Shown here piece by piece: positions 34,925-56,770 of a DNA stretch of 64,000 bases (position 1 is its first letter; the number at the start of each line of letters is the position of its first letter). This stretch comes from Stictocephala bisonia. Lineage: Eukaryota > Arthropoda > Insecta > Hemiptera > Membracidae. The stretch spans positions 479,001 to 543,000 of the forward strand of contig JAQJVL010000084.1 in NCBI GenBank assembly GCA_035578905.1, read 5' to 3'. Made by a program: the position numbers and the translations under genes. The notes under the pieces were generated by a model. The model was not told where the DNA came from and ran no database searches. It worked only from the letters and a program-made list of their open reading frames with translations.

Positions 34925-35860
34925 TCAAATTTTTTTTCAATTAAAATGATTTCAATTTGACAAATGTACATATTATTGGAGTTTATTAACAACTGTATAG
35001 CATACTTTTAGAAGACTTTATAGTATAGTAAATCACTATTTAGTAATGTCAAACATACCTTGGTCTAGTAGGCCTACTGTATATATTCACTGTATGACAG
35101 CTTTTCATTTATTATAATAATTAAAAAATATATAATTATGGTTCATAGTGTTCTAAAGACCCTTCACCAACATAGTTCTCATACATTCCTTCCGTATGTA
35201 CATCTGTATGTCTGTGGAATGAACCTCTAAATAATCGAACAATTTGTAAGTGTAACTTAAATAAAAATCATACTTTGAAAAATTAAAGCCTGATGCCTTG
35301 TGTTTCCATCTAGATTAAATAAATAAACTGCTATAGGCTCCCACGCAAATAATCGATATAAATGGTCCAAAGTAATGTTGTTTAAAAATAATGTACACCA
35401 AAGCATTTTTATAACTAAGCATTAAATGTTTTGTTTTCTCTCAGTAGTTATGTTGTGTATGTTTTCTGACCTCGCAATGAAGAGCTTCATCCCAGTGAAG
35501 ACCCGAGCTCCGGCTCGGATTTCTTCGGCTAGCTTCGGTTTTGGGTACCTCCAGCAAGGCCCGTGACAATAATAAAAATATAAGTAGTGGTAATGTGGTG
35601 GTACTAAAACACAGTGTTTGTGTGAATTAGAGCCTATGTATCGTAAATTTTTAAAATTAAAGTACAATATTCTAGTAAGTAGTAGGGGGACTTGAGATGC
35701 TTTTGGCTACCAAGTGTCTGGAGACCACTACATTTTCCCCGTTCCCTTTCTTCATTGATATCCCTCCCAGATAGTATCCGGCGTTGTTATGCGTTGTATT
35801 GAAATCTACCGATCCTGTGGAATGTTCCCATATCCGAAATTCTCTTATCCTTAGTATATC
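34925..35860. other. DNA upstream of the gremlin gene
   Basis: Mostly AT-rich. A GC-richer patch at 35470-35570 contains paired CCGAGCTCCGGCTCGG-like words and an antisense 81-codon ORF of no recognised family. It could be a regulatory region or a repeat fragment. No confident feature. Confidence 0.4.
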
Positions 35861-35862
35861 TG

Positions 35863-35896
35863 TATATTCTTATAGAAATAATATCTTTTTATCAGT
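35863..35896 (+). promoter_or_regulatory. Candidate gremlin core promoter (TATATT + TCAGT)
   Basis: TATATT at 35863 lies 31 bp before the A of ATCAGTG (35894), a good arthropod initiator. This spacing is canonical. It would give a 36-nt 5' leader before the ATG at 35930. A noncoding upstream exon cannot be excluded. Confidence 0.4.
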
Positions 35897-35929
35897 GTTG
35901 GCTATCTGAAGTCCTCCTCAAACACCGGG

Positions 35930-43164
<7,235 letters not shown>

Positions 43165-44760
43165 CAATACATTTAGAGACCTTACTACCTTTGGCAGGTT
43201 ATATTGAATCTATGGCTACACACTTAGTTAAGAAATAGCGCCTGCAAAATAGTTAATATCCTTCTATAGCATGTACAATACCAGGTATACCAACTCAAAT
43301 AATTTTAACATCTAATATAAAAAAATATTTAAAATAAATCATTAGTTCAACAAAGAAATCGATTTTTGAATCACCAACAATTTGATTATGTCATGAATGA
43401 AAGGAAAAGATAAATGCAAGATTTATTTAAATGATTAGATGGTGACATGGCATTTTGCTGAATCGATTGCTTTGTTCAATTATTGATTTATATTTTTACT
43501 ATTTTTGTGACTTTAAGGATTTCTATAATAATAAATTAACAAAAAGTGTTAGTTTATTTAGTACTGAATTATTTAGTACTGGCTCCTTATAAATATTTTT
43601 TTTAAAGAATCATCACTTAATTGCTTTGTTTAGACGATTCATTTTACTCTGAGCTGTGAATTTTTTTTAGACAGTTATTGTGATAAAGTTTGTGATTTTA
43701 TTTAGTAAGTTAAACATTTTAGTTATTAATATTAAATAATCAACTCATAAAAAGCAAAATATATTTTTAATGTAGTTCACGTCATAATTAAGTTCCTATC
43801 TATATGTATATTGATAGTTAATTATCTTACAATTGCATTTATTTATTCAAACTACTGAATATAAATAAGAATGTTGTCAATTTGTTTTTGAAAATTTTTT
43901 TTAGTTTCACAATGTTTATTTAGGTTTTTTTAGTGAGTTATGTGTTAGACTAGTTCGATGTCTTTCATTGTATAATTATAGTGCTAAACAAAGGCAATGT
44001 GATAACACACCTTAAGAAGGTATGAATCAGGTATTTTATTATTCTCATTGAGAAAACATTACATATTATTCTCAATGAGAAAAAGATGTGGATGTTATTG
44101 ATAAGTTTACATTACTACTAAGCTACTTGGATGTATTACTATAAAGATGTTTAGAGGGTGACATTTATAATATAAGTTGCTGTGATATTATTATGTTAAA
44201 TAATATAGTTGCCTTTTTAAATAGAAATATATTTATGTTAATATTACACATTTGTTCATGACCTTGATTGAAATCTTGTTAATTTTCATAGGTGAAATTT
44301 GCCGAATGTTAACGTATTTAATCAAATTTGTTAAATATAATAATGGTCTGGTTTCAGAATCCAAGAATCTATCTAATCCAAGAAAAATCTAATATCGATG
44401 TAGGTTTTCTTGGATTAGAATTTCCGTCCTTTAAATTATAATATGACACTTAAAGTATAGTGAAGCTGTAAAAAAATTAATAATTTTTCATTTAATATAA
44501 GTGTCTTCAAAAACGTCAAATACAAATCAATATGCCATTAGCATCGAATCGATGGTTATTAAAAAACGAACAAATTAATATAGTAAATTTGTTATAAATA
44601 AAAATCAATAAATAAAACTTCATTCATCCTTTTATAATAGATAAAACGTGTATGACATAACACTGAGCTTTAGTATCATTTCATTTGAATTTTTGCATGA
44701 AGAGTTAAATATTTGTTTTTTAAAGTAATGAAGAAAATCAATTTATGTGTGATGCTTCAA
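43165..44760. other. Gremlin 3' UTR and downstream AT-rich DNA
   Basis: The AATAAA at 43333 or 43530 may end the transcript. Beyond that the DNA is AT-rich with small local palindromes (two ATTATTCTCA...TGAGAAAA units near 44040-44085). No gene seen. Confidence 0.5.
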
Positions 44761-44761
44761 T

Positions 44762-44890
44762 AATGCTGGTGTAGTGGCTCAGTGGCTGAGTGGCTCAGTG
44801 GCTCAGTGGCTCAGTGGCTGAGGCTTCGGACAGTAAAGGACAGTGTCCAAGGTTCGAATCTCCACTGAGCTAAGAGTCAACTCGTTGAAT
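44762..44890 (+). repeat. tRNA-like SINE with 8-bp repeat at the A box
   Basis: Six tandem GGCTCAGT/GGCTGAGT octamers (44776-44823) overlap a tRNA A-box-like sequence. They are followed by GGCTTCGGACAG and a B box, GGTTCGAATCTCC, at 44853-44865. It cannot fold as a normal tRNA and is best seen as a SINE head whose A box has been amplified. Confidence 0.65.
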
Positions 44891-45129
44891 AAAGTTCACA
44901 CACAGGGTAGCAGACCCAAGCAAACGAGCGAGTGAAGTTTTATTATATTACTTAAACATTTAAACTAAGGGTTATAGTTGTACTGAAAGTAAAAAGCAAC
45001 AAGCGTATTACAGCTTTGCTTACCATTTTAAAAATAAAGGAGTGAAACTGATTCTGTTTACAAAAAATTGATCACGATACAAACACCTTTACATGTTTTA
45101 TATAAACACAAATATAAATGTAAAGATAA

Positions 45130-45130
<1 letters not shown>
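44891..45130. other. AT-rich DNA, nothing recognised
   Basis: Short interval before the microsatellite. Confidence 0.5.

Positions 45131-45133
<3 letters not shown>

Positions 45134-45195
<62 letters not shown>
45134..45195 (+). repeat. (TA)n microsatellite
   Basis: About 31 TA dinucleotides, separated from the GA tract by GTATAC. Confidence 0.97.
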
Positions 45196-45199
<4 letters not shown>

Positions 45200-45201
45200 A
45201 C

Positions 45202-47370
<2,169 letters not shown>

Positions 47371-47379
47371 GAAGAGGCA

Positions 47380-47610
47380 CCGCTAGTTATGGACTGAGTC
47401 GATCAATCGACTAATACTACGCGGTCCGTATTAGTAGTACCGTTAAGCTCTTAGTACTTTAGTTGTACTAACTTTATGGATATTAATAAATTGTTCTTTC
47501 TAAGAAACAGTCAACCTTAGCAACAACGACAACACTCGTCTGTCTACACTCTCACACTCATTCGCTACTATATTCGTCCCTCAAATCTCTACGCTGTATT
47601 AATGAATAAT
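47380..47610 (+). repeat. Diverged family A tail
   Basis: ATACTACGCGGTCCGTATT, GGATATTAATAAATTGTTC, TTCTAAGAAACAGTCAACC and ACACTCTCACACTCATTCGC follow the order of the family A 3' half. It abuts the 72-bp array. Confidence 0.6.
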
Positions 47611-47623
47611 CAGTAGAGTTATG

Positions 47624-50600
47624 ACTTCTCAGACATACGTTCAAGAAGTACGTACAGGCTCTGTTCTTCAGGTTGACTAGTCTCCTGTATGTACTTCTCA
47701 GACGTACGTTCAAGAAGAACGTACAGGAGGCTCTGTTCTTCAGGTTGACTAGTCTCCTGTATGTACTTCTCAGACATACGTTCAAGAAGAACGTACAGGA
47801 GGCTCTGTTCTTCAGGTTGACTAGTCTCCTGTATGTACTTCTCAGACATACGTTCAAGAAGAACGTACAGGAGGCTCTGTTCTTCAGGTTGACTAGTCTC
47901 CTGTATGTACATCTCAGACATACGTTCAAGAAGAACGTACAGGAGGCTCTGTTCTTCAGGTTGACTAGTCTCCTGTATGTACTTCTCAGACATACGTTCA
48001 AGAAGAACGTACAGGAGGCTCTGTTCTTCAGGTTGACTAGTCTCCAGTATGTACTTCTCAGACATACGTTCAAGAAGAACGTACAGGAGGCTCTGTTCTT
48101 CAGGTTGACTAGTCTCCTGTGTGTACTTCTCAGACGTACGTTCAAGAAGAACGTACAGGAGGCTCTGTTCTTCAGGTTGACTAGTCTCCTGTATGTACTT
48201 CTCAGACATACGTTCAAGAAGAACGTACAGGAGGCTCTGTTCTTCAGGTTGACTAGTCTCCTGTGTGTACTTCTCAGACATACGTTCAAGAAGAACGTAC
48301 AGGAGGCTCTGTTCTTCAGGTTGACTAGTCTCCTGTATGTACTTCTCAGACATACGTTCAAGAAGAACGTACAGGAGGCTCTGTTCTTCAGGTTGACTAG
48401 TCTCCTGTATGTACTTCTCAGACATACGTTCAAGAAGAACGTACAGGAGGCTCTGTTCTTCAGGTTGACTAGTCTCCTGTATGTACTTCTCAGACATACG
48501 TTCAAGAAGAACGTACAGGAGGCCCTGTTCTTCAGGTTGACTAGTCTCCTGTATGTACATCTCAGACATACGTTCAAGAAGAACGTACAGGAGGCTCTGT
48601 TCTTCAGGTTGACTAGTCTCCTGTATGTACTTCTCAGACATACGTTCAAGAAGAACGTACAGGAGGCTCTGTTCTTCAGGTTGACTAGTCTCCTGTATGT
48701 ACTTCTCAGACATACGTTCAAGAAGAACGTACAGGAGGCTCTGTTCTTCAGGTTGACTAGTCTCCTGTATGTACTTCTCAGACGTACGTTCAAGAAGAAC
48801 GTACAGGAGGCTCTGTTCTTCAGGTTGACTAGTCTCCTGTATGTACTTCTCAGACATACGTTCAAGAAGAACGTACAGGAGGCTCTGTTCTTCAGGTTGA
48901 CTAGTCTCCTGTGTGTACTTCTCAGACATACGTTCAAGAAGAACGTACAGGAGGCTCTGTTCTTCAGGTTGACTAGTCTCCTGTATGTACTTCTCAGACA
49001 TACGTTCCAGAAGAACGTACAGGAGGCTCTGTTCTTCAGGTTGACTAGTCTCCTGTATGTACTTCTCAGACATACGTTCAAGAAGTACGTACAGGAGGCT
49101 CTGTTCTTCAGGTTGACTAGTCTCCTGTATGTACTTCTCAGACATACGTTCAAGAAGAACGTACAGGAGGCTCTGTTCTTCAGGTTGACTAGTCTCCTGT
49201 ATGTACTTCTCAGACATACGTTCAAGAAGAACGTACAGGAGGCTCTGTTCTTCAGGTTGACTAGTCTCCTGTATGTACTTCTCAGACATACGTTCAAGAA
49301 GAACGTACAGGAGGCTCTGTTCTTCAGGTTGACTAGTCTCCTGTATGTACTTCTCAGACATACGTTCAAGAAGAACGTACAGGAGGCTCTGTTCTTCAGG
49401 TTGACTAGTCTCCTGTATGTACTTCTCAGACATACGTTCAAGAAGAACGTACAGGAGGCTCTGTTCTTCAGGTTGACTAGTCTCCTGTATGTACTTCTCA
49501 GACATACGTTCAAGAAGTACGTACAGGAGGCTCTGTTCTTCAGGTTGACTAGTCTCCTGTATGTACTTCTCAGACATACGTTCAAGAAGAACGTACAGGA
49601 GGCTCTGTTCTTCAGGTTGACTAGTCTCCTGTGTGTACTTCTCAGACAGACGTCAACGAGTACGTACAGGAGGCTCTGTTCTTCAGGTTGACTAGTCTCC
49701 TGTGTGTACTTCTCAGACAGACGTCAACGAGTACGTACAGGAGGCTCTGTTCTTCAGGTTGACTAGTCTCCTGTATGTACTTCTCAGACAGACATCAACG
49801 AGTACGTACAGGATGCTCTGTTCTTCAGGTTGACTATTCTCCTGTGTGTACTTCTCAGACAGACGTCAACGAGTACGTACAGGAGGCTCTGTTCTTCAGG
49901 TTGACTAGTCTCCTGTATGTACTTCTCAGACATACGTTCAAGAAGAACGTACAGGAGGCTCTGTTCTTCAGGTTGACTAGTCTCCTGTGTGTACTTCTCA
50001 GACAGACGTCAACGAGTACGTACAGGAGGCTCTGTTCTTCAGGTTGACTAGTCTCCTGTATGTACTTCTCAGACAGACATCAACGAGTACGTACAGGAGG
50101 CTCTGTTCTTCAGGTTGACTAGTCTCCTGTGTGTACTTCTCAGACAGACGTCAACGAGTACGTACAGGAGGCTCTGTTCTTCAGGTTGACTAGTCTCCTG
50201 TATGTACTTCTCAGACATACGTTCAAGAAGAACGTACAGGAGGCTCTGTTCTTCAGGTTGACTAGTCTCCTGTATGTACTTCTCAGACATACGTTCAAGA
50301 AGAACGTACAGGAGGCTCTGTTCTTCAGGTTGACTAGTCTCCTGTATGTACTTCTCAGACATACGTTCAAGAAGAACGTACAGGAGGCTCTGTTCTTCAG
50401 GTTGACTAGTCTCCTGTATGTACTTCTCAAACATACGTTCAAGAAGAACGTACAGGAGGCTCTGTTCTTCAGGTTGACTAGTCTCCTGTATGTACTTCTC
50501 AGACATACGTTCAAGAAGAACGTACAGGAGGCTCTGTTCTTCAGGTTGACTAGTCTCCTGTATGTACTTCTCAGACATACGTTCAAGAAGTACGTACAGG

Positions 50601-52066
50601 AGGCTCTGTTCTTCAGGTTGACTAGTCTCCTGTATGTACTTCTCAGACATACGTTCAAGAAGAACGTACAGGAGGCTCTGTTCTTCAGGTTGACTAGTCT
50701 CCTGTGTGTACTTCTCAGACAGACGTCAACGAGTACGTACAGGAGGCTCTGTTCTTCAGGTTGACTAGTCTCCTGTGTGTACTTCTCAGACAGACGTCAA
50801 CGAGTACGTACAGGAGGCTCTGTTCTTCAGGTTGACTAGTCTCCTGTATGTACTTCTCAGACAGACATCAACGAGTACGTACAGGATGCTCTGTTCTTCA
50901 GGTTGACTATTCTCCTGTGTGTACTTCTCAGACAGACGTCAACGAGTACGTACAGGAGGCTCTGTTCTTCAGGTTGACTAGTCTCCTGTATGTACTTCTC
51001 AGACATACGTTCAAGAAGAACGTACAGGAGGCTCTGTTCTTCAGGTTGACTAGTCTCCTGTATGTACTTCTCAGACGTACGTTCAAGAAGAACGTACAGG
51101 AGGCTCTGTTCTTCAGGTTGACTAGTCTCCTGTATGTACTTCTCAGACATACGTTCAAGAAGAACGTACAGGAGGCTCTGTTCTTCAGGTTGACTAGTCT
51201 CCTGTGTGTACTTCTCAGACATACGTTCAAGAAGAACGTACAGGAGGCTCTGTTCTTCAGGTTGACTAGTCTCCTGTATGTACTTCTCAGACATACGTTC
51301 CAGAAGAACGTACAGGAGGCTCTGTTCTTCAGGTTGACTAGTCTCCTGTATGTACTTCTCAGACATACGTTCAAGAAGTACGTACAGGAGGCTCTGTTCT
51401 TCAGGTTGACTAGTCTCCTGTATGTACTTCTCAGACATACGTTCAAGAAGAACGTACAGGAGGCTCTGTTCTTCAGGTTGACTAGTCTCCTGTATGTACT
51501 TCTCAGACATACGTTCAAGAAGTACGTACAGGAGGCTCTGTTCTTCAGGTTGACTAGTCTCCTGTATGTACTTCTCAGACATACGTCCAAGAAGTACGTA
51601 CAGGAGGCTCTGTTCTTCAGGTTGACTAGTCTCCTGTATGTACTTCTCAGACATACGTTCAAGAAGAACGTACAGGAGGCTCTGTTCTTCAGGTTGACTA
51701 GTCTCCTGTATGTACTTCTCAGACATACGTCCAAGAAGTACGTACAGGAGGCTCTGTTCTTCAGGTTGACTAGTCTCCTGTATGTACTTCTCAGACATAC
51801 GTTCAAGAAGTACGTACAGGAGGCTCTGTTCTTCAGGTTGACTAGTCTCCTGTACGTACTTCTCAGACGTACGTTCAAGAAGTACGTACAGGAGGCTCTG
51901 TTCTTCAGGTTGACTAGTCTCCTGTATGTACTTCTCAGACATACGTTCAAGAAGTACGTATAGGAGGCTCTGTTATTCAGGTTGACTAATCTCCTGTATG
52001 TACTTCTCAGACATACGTTCAAGAAGTACGTACAGGAGGCTCTGTTCTTCAGGTTGACTAGTCTCC
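47624..52066 (+). repeat. 72-bp tandem array, about 62 copies, two unit types
   Basis: Type 1 units (72 bp) contain GACTAGTCTCCTGTATGTAC, TTCTCAGACATACGTTCAAG and GTACAGGAGGCTCTGTTC. Type 2 units (71 bp) carry CAGACGTCAACGAGTACG in place of the centre and occur at about 49621-50160 and 50690-50950. Because 72 is a multiple of three and several frames lack stops, long ORFs appear on both strands (minus 47558-49585, 675 codons; plus 47673-49691, 672 codons). Type 2 units break these frames. A block with type 2 units recurs with 1073-bp spacing (compare 49775 and 50848). Arms of each unit are complementary (see findings). I regard the array as noncoding satellite DNA. Confidence 0.95.
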
Positions 52067-54950
52067 AGGCCCATATGTGGTCGTAAATTTGTGACTACTA
52101 GTAATCTCTTTCTTCTCTTATGTCTGTTTGCACTGTATGCATTTTCATGTATTCTACAATGAAAAAGCATACTTATTAAAACAAATTTTTACGAAAATGT
52201 ACATAATATTCTTGTTTATACATGTATATTATCTTATCATAAATATGTATATGACCTTAACTTTAAAGTCAATTAGTAAATGTTCGATACATTCATGTTT
52301 AATCATGAAAATAAGTACGAATATTTTATAGGATTAAGGATTAAGATGGAAAGCCTTTAAGGTACATATAAGACTATATAATACTTTGACTTATCTTAAT
52401 TTTTTGAGGTATTAGACGTTTCTGTCATTTTTGTTCAATATCATACTGATGTGGAGTCTCTCAATCAAATACTAATGTACAACTATTTTTTTTTATTCCG
52501 TACATTATCACATGTCATAATGGATTCAAAACAGTGCCCTTAGTACTATTTAATTTTGTTTGTGGTTAAAAAGTGGCAAACACACTTTAAGGTCAATTAA
52601 GAATATTACATTGTTATTATCTTATAAAGGAGCAAATAAACGTTGAAATTACATATTATCATTACAGTGACATTATCAACAGAAAATACCTTACATAGTG
52701 TATGTTGCTAACCTAAGCAGAGTTTTCTTTTCAAAGATGTTATAGAAACATCAAACTGAAGTGTAAGCAACTTATTTATATATTATGCATTAAAAATAAA
52801 ACTTTGCAAAACATTCGAGATTAGGTCGAGTAAACACGAAGATTTGTTACAAACTGCATCTTTATTTACATAAACCTGTGCCAGCATGTTTGGGTAGGCT
52901 AACTGCACTTAACCTAGAAAGAGATTTTTGACAATTACACGAGTCGACCTTACCGTTCTACTTCCGGGTAATATCAGCTGAACCCATACAATGGCAATAG
53001 CCAATGAAATTATTGTCATTGTAACAGTGTTATTGGTGCCATCCAGGACTTTTACATTTTAAGACGATTCGAACACTTAAGGATGTTTTCGTTTTGGACT
53101 CACCGATTATACCAGAACTACATGATTATGTTTCTTTATTTAACGGAATATTTTATTGGTGCTGTTACGGGTGTTGTTTCCTGAAATATTTAACAACTAA
53201 AAACATTGATAAGACTTCTTCTTCTTAAAAAAAAAAAAAATTCAAATATTTATTTAAAACCACTCAATATTTTGAATATTCTATATTTTAAGTTGCTGAC
53301 TAATCATTAGGATGTAATGCTTTTAGGACATGAGTTATTATTGTACCAGTTTCCATGAAATTATTATTTTTGTATCCCAAAATTCTCTATTCCTAAACTT
53401 AACTCAATAAATTTACAAAGATGGTAATAGTAGGTAACCTAATTATCTCTGATACATTAGGTTACACTGTTTGAAGTAAATTTGTTATAAATACAAAACT
53501 TCATAAATATATGACATGTAATTATATCAAATACACCAAATGGACACTGCGCACTTAGAAGTTTGCTAAACAAATTGTACAAGATATCCCTTAGCTAGCT
53601 CATAACACTTATTACACAAAGATCTTTAGAAAATTATTGTGCAGTGTTCATTATGCAGTTTTTTAAGTGTGCATTAGCGTCATTGAATTTGGAAAACTCG
53701 CTGAAACTTGTCCTCTCTTGCTTCTGGGCTGTTAAATCCCCTTCCCAGTAAACATTAATCTCAAAGCAATAATTATCAATTATATTAGCCTTAAAATGCG
53801 TTATATTAAATCTAAAATGTATCTGATATATTATGGTTCTCTTGAAGATAGGAGTTGGTGATTTATTCACATACTAGTGTGTTCCCTCCCTGAACCCTGC
53901 TTCTGGCCACAAACGTGGTTTCCTCAAGAAGATCACTCATGGCAGCCCACATGACACAATTCTTGGAGTCTACTCCTCTCTCCCACTAGCCTGACTTTCA
54001 CATAACTGTTGTATCCACAATGTACAAAACTGTTGTTGGTTTTCTCTCACAATATATAGTATACCATTTAGTTAACACATGGAAGGCACTAAGCACCCTT
54101 TATCTCGTCTCACAATCATCCGTCTTCCCCTCAATAATCTATTACTGCCATAGTGGATTCAAAAGTACAAAGTTCAAACTTGTTTTATTTTACAATTTAA
54201 TATTATCCTTTAAACCATGTCGTGTTTTAATACAATTCTGGGCAATGACGCCACTCATATTGACTTTATTGGTAAACACGGGTTACTCGACCCACTTTGG
54301 TGCTCTTCGTATTGCTTTTATATAGTAATGTTAAAACTTCTCATATTTAATTTAACGTAATTTTTTTTAAGTTGAATGATTGCAAGAGCCTACAAAAACA
54401 CCTAGCACACATTTACTGATATTTTCTCTATGTTAGAGATCTCGTTTCGTGGTTAGGGGAGAGGACCATCAATCTGTACATGTCTGGATGGCTGGGTGGG
54501 AGGGAGGAATATAATGAATTGAATATTATAAAAAAACAAATAAATAAATAAAAAAAACAGGTAAGGATGGATACAAATTCCCGAATTAAACGTTTGCTAC
54601 ATTCAATGAGTGTTTTTGTTATTTTATGTGAACATTTAAAATTCCTTTAGAATTAGTAAAGTACACGGTATATAACTATTGAAGCTCTTCTTTCTGCAAA
54701 ATCTTAGAATATGACAGCTCTTCATATGATTAGTCTGTTGACATGTGTATTTTGATATTACTGTATTAGTTGGTGTATAACAAAAACCAGGGCTGCAAAC
54801 ACTAGGAAGTTTTCTTTTTCTTCTGTACTGTTTAAATATATGTGTAGTTTTTATATAAGTAAAGTAACGACCAGAAAAGTACTTGTGTAAAAGCTATGGT
54901 ATCTCTAAATAAGATAGAGACAAAAAGCGTATGCATTTTGACGGATACAG
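52067..54950. other. Gene-free AT-rich DNA
   Basis: Nearly 2.9 kb without a supportable gene. Short ORFs at 52128, 53634 and 54020 have no domain or good start. A slightly GC-richer part at 53870-54000 and 52940-53060 was examined without result. One G-rich minisatellite-like word lies near 54475. Confidence 0.5.
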
Positions 54951-54959
54951 AATGTTAAT

Positions 54960-55145
54960 AAACAACAAACTAGTTTTACAACTTAGTCTTAAGCGGCCGG
55001 TGTCATGACTAGAATCTATATTTTCCGGTGGTCTCAGAGATACCAGTGAGGATGCCACATAACAGTATGGGCGAATCTTCTGGTTACTTTGTAAATAATG
55101 TACACAGCACCTTGACGCAGTTGTCACTGGAAAATATAGATTCTA
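54960..55145 (-). repeat. Family D repeat, antisense copy
   Basis: The reverse complement matches 9781-9945 (GTGACAACTGCGTCAAGG, TTATGTGGCATCCTCACTGG, ATCTCTGAGACCACC, ATGACACCGGCCGCTTAAG). In this copy ATCTATATTTTCC also occurs inverted at both sides of the core (55015 and 55127), giving an internal palindrome. Confidence 0.65.
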
Positions 55146-55509
55146 ACAAACTAGCTATTAGCTGAATAATTAAAAGGGAAGCTTAAAATGTTATTTTAGG
55201 GGCACACTCATTTGTGACTATAGATAAATTAATAATAGTCTAGTCAACGAATGATCCTAGAGGGAAAGATCGAAAGTAAACATGCAACTTCATAACTTTG
55301 GTTGGACTAGTTAGAAGGTAAACATACTAAAGACTCCTCACTCATAGGAAGTGATCTTTGAAGGGGGAGGGGGGCACAAATGTGAGAAAAAGGTGAATAA
55401 GTGTCAAGAGAATAAAAACGAGTATGATTTTGACCCCTCTCATAACTAAATTTATTACTCTACTCTGCTGTTATTATTACTTAACACACTAATAAAATGT
55501 ATAATAAAG
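55146..55509. other. AT-rich DNA, nothing recognised
   Basis: No gene or repeat seen. Confidence 0.5.
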
Positions 55510-56160
55510 GATTATTGAAAGGTAAGTTGCAACCCCTCCCTTTTTTAAATATATAAAAACGTTTAGTTATTTTATATATGTAAAATCTGTTTGCTGCAAT
55601 CTTACTAGATTCAAAGGTCTACATTAATAATAGATAGTTTTCAAATGTTTGATTCCCATGGGAAATTGGGTGGGGGTAACTCAAAATTGTCTAATACACT
55701 TGTAGTCTTGTAACATATCATTTTAAAGGTCTTGGTTAGCCAATAAAAAATACACTTTACGATTTTAAATCAGACCACTTTGCAAGAAATAGCAGCCCCA
55801 AATGTAATTGAGATTCATTGTGATTCATAACCTTGAGAAAAGTGTGCATTTAACAAATATTTGTTCAAGTATTATTTACATATTTCAGACATTAATATGG
55901 CCCTATTTCAAATCCTAAAGTGTATTTTGTTGGCTAACCAAGACTAAGGTTATACTAAGTTATAAAATGAAATGCTATAAGACTATAAGGGCTATTTGAA
56001 CATTTTGTGTTACCCCCTTACACGTGAGAATCAAATATTTGAAAACTACCATTAACAATGTAGCCTCTTGTGTCTAGTAAGATTGCCGCAAACAGATTTC
56101 ACATATATAAAATAACAAAAACGTTAAGGGAGGGATGACTTACTTTCCAATCACCCTGTA
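55510..56160. mobile_element. Long inverted-repeat (fold-back) element, about 650 bp
   Basis: The left arm (about 55515-55775) and right arm (about 55900-56155) are reverse complements with moderate divergence. Shared words, left versus reverse-complemented right: TTATTTTATATATGT, AATCTGTTTGC, GCAATCTTACTAGA, TAGTTTTCAAAT, GGGGGTAAC, and TCTTGGTTAGCCAA near the centre. The right terminus reverse-complements to CAGGGTGATTGGAAAGTAAG. No ORF. Probably a nonautonomous DNA element. Confidence 0.8.
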
Positions 56161-56770
56161 AATATGTTTTTTGTTTATTTTTAAGTTTAAATCATAAGTT
56201 TTCTGATAGGATATTGTAAATTGTTGGGGGGCTATCTATTGAGTATTTATATATCACGAAAATGGAAGGTTATAGTTGAAGATGCTCATATTAATGAGCT
56301 GCACACAGTGCATAATTTAACACGAAAATATAACATTTGTATATTATTATATGAACTAAAGTATAATTTAATTTTTTCAACTTTCTAACAGAAAGGTTTT
56401 ATCTCTTATGGACCATCCAGTAGATATGCGAGAATATTCATCGCTAAACTATGAGTGGAAATAATAATTGTTTCCTAAACTTATACTTTTCGTGCATATA
56501 TATATCGGAAACAGTTAGGAGTAAATATGAAACATTAATTAATGAATAAATAATTTAGAACCTTTTATCAGCTTTAGTATTTATACAAAACAGTCTTCTT
56601 GGCTGCACTGTTTTCAAAATAGAAGTGAAAACCCGAAGGTGGCACCTCATATGTACCCCCTTTCAAATGTCACCTCCTAGGGGTGAGGAATTTCAGTAAA
56701 TTTCCTTATTATTAGATTTGAGACGCCGACAAACCTTTGTGCGTATTTTCTGGCAAATATGAATGATTAT
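56161..56770. other. AT-rich DNA, nothing recognised
   Basis: A patch at 56630-56700 has CACCTC/GAGG-type local symmetry. No gene. Confidence 0.5.

Noticed and set aside
35470..35570. GC-rich patch as 5' exon or antisense gene
   Set aside because: The 81-codon antisense ORF has no recognised family, and no splice link to the gremlin exons is evident.
44762..44890. Functional tRNA gene
   Set aside because: Although B box and A-box words exist, no cloverleaf or anticodon arm can be formed around the octamer repeats.
47558..49691. Two antisense 650-675-codon ORFs and one 672-codon sense ORF
   Set aside because: The 72-bp unit is a multiple of three, so several frames are open at once. Frames end at 71-bp units and there are no promoter, splice or unique flanking domains.
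55013..55142. Small MITE with ATCTATATTTTCC terminal inverted repeats
   Set aside because: Similarity to the copy at 9781-9945 continues outside these inverted words, so they are internal to family D, not element ends.
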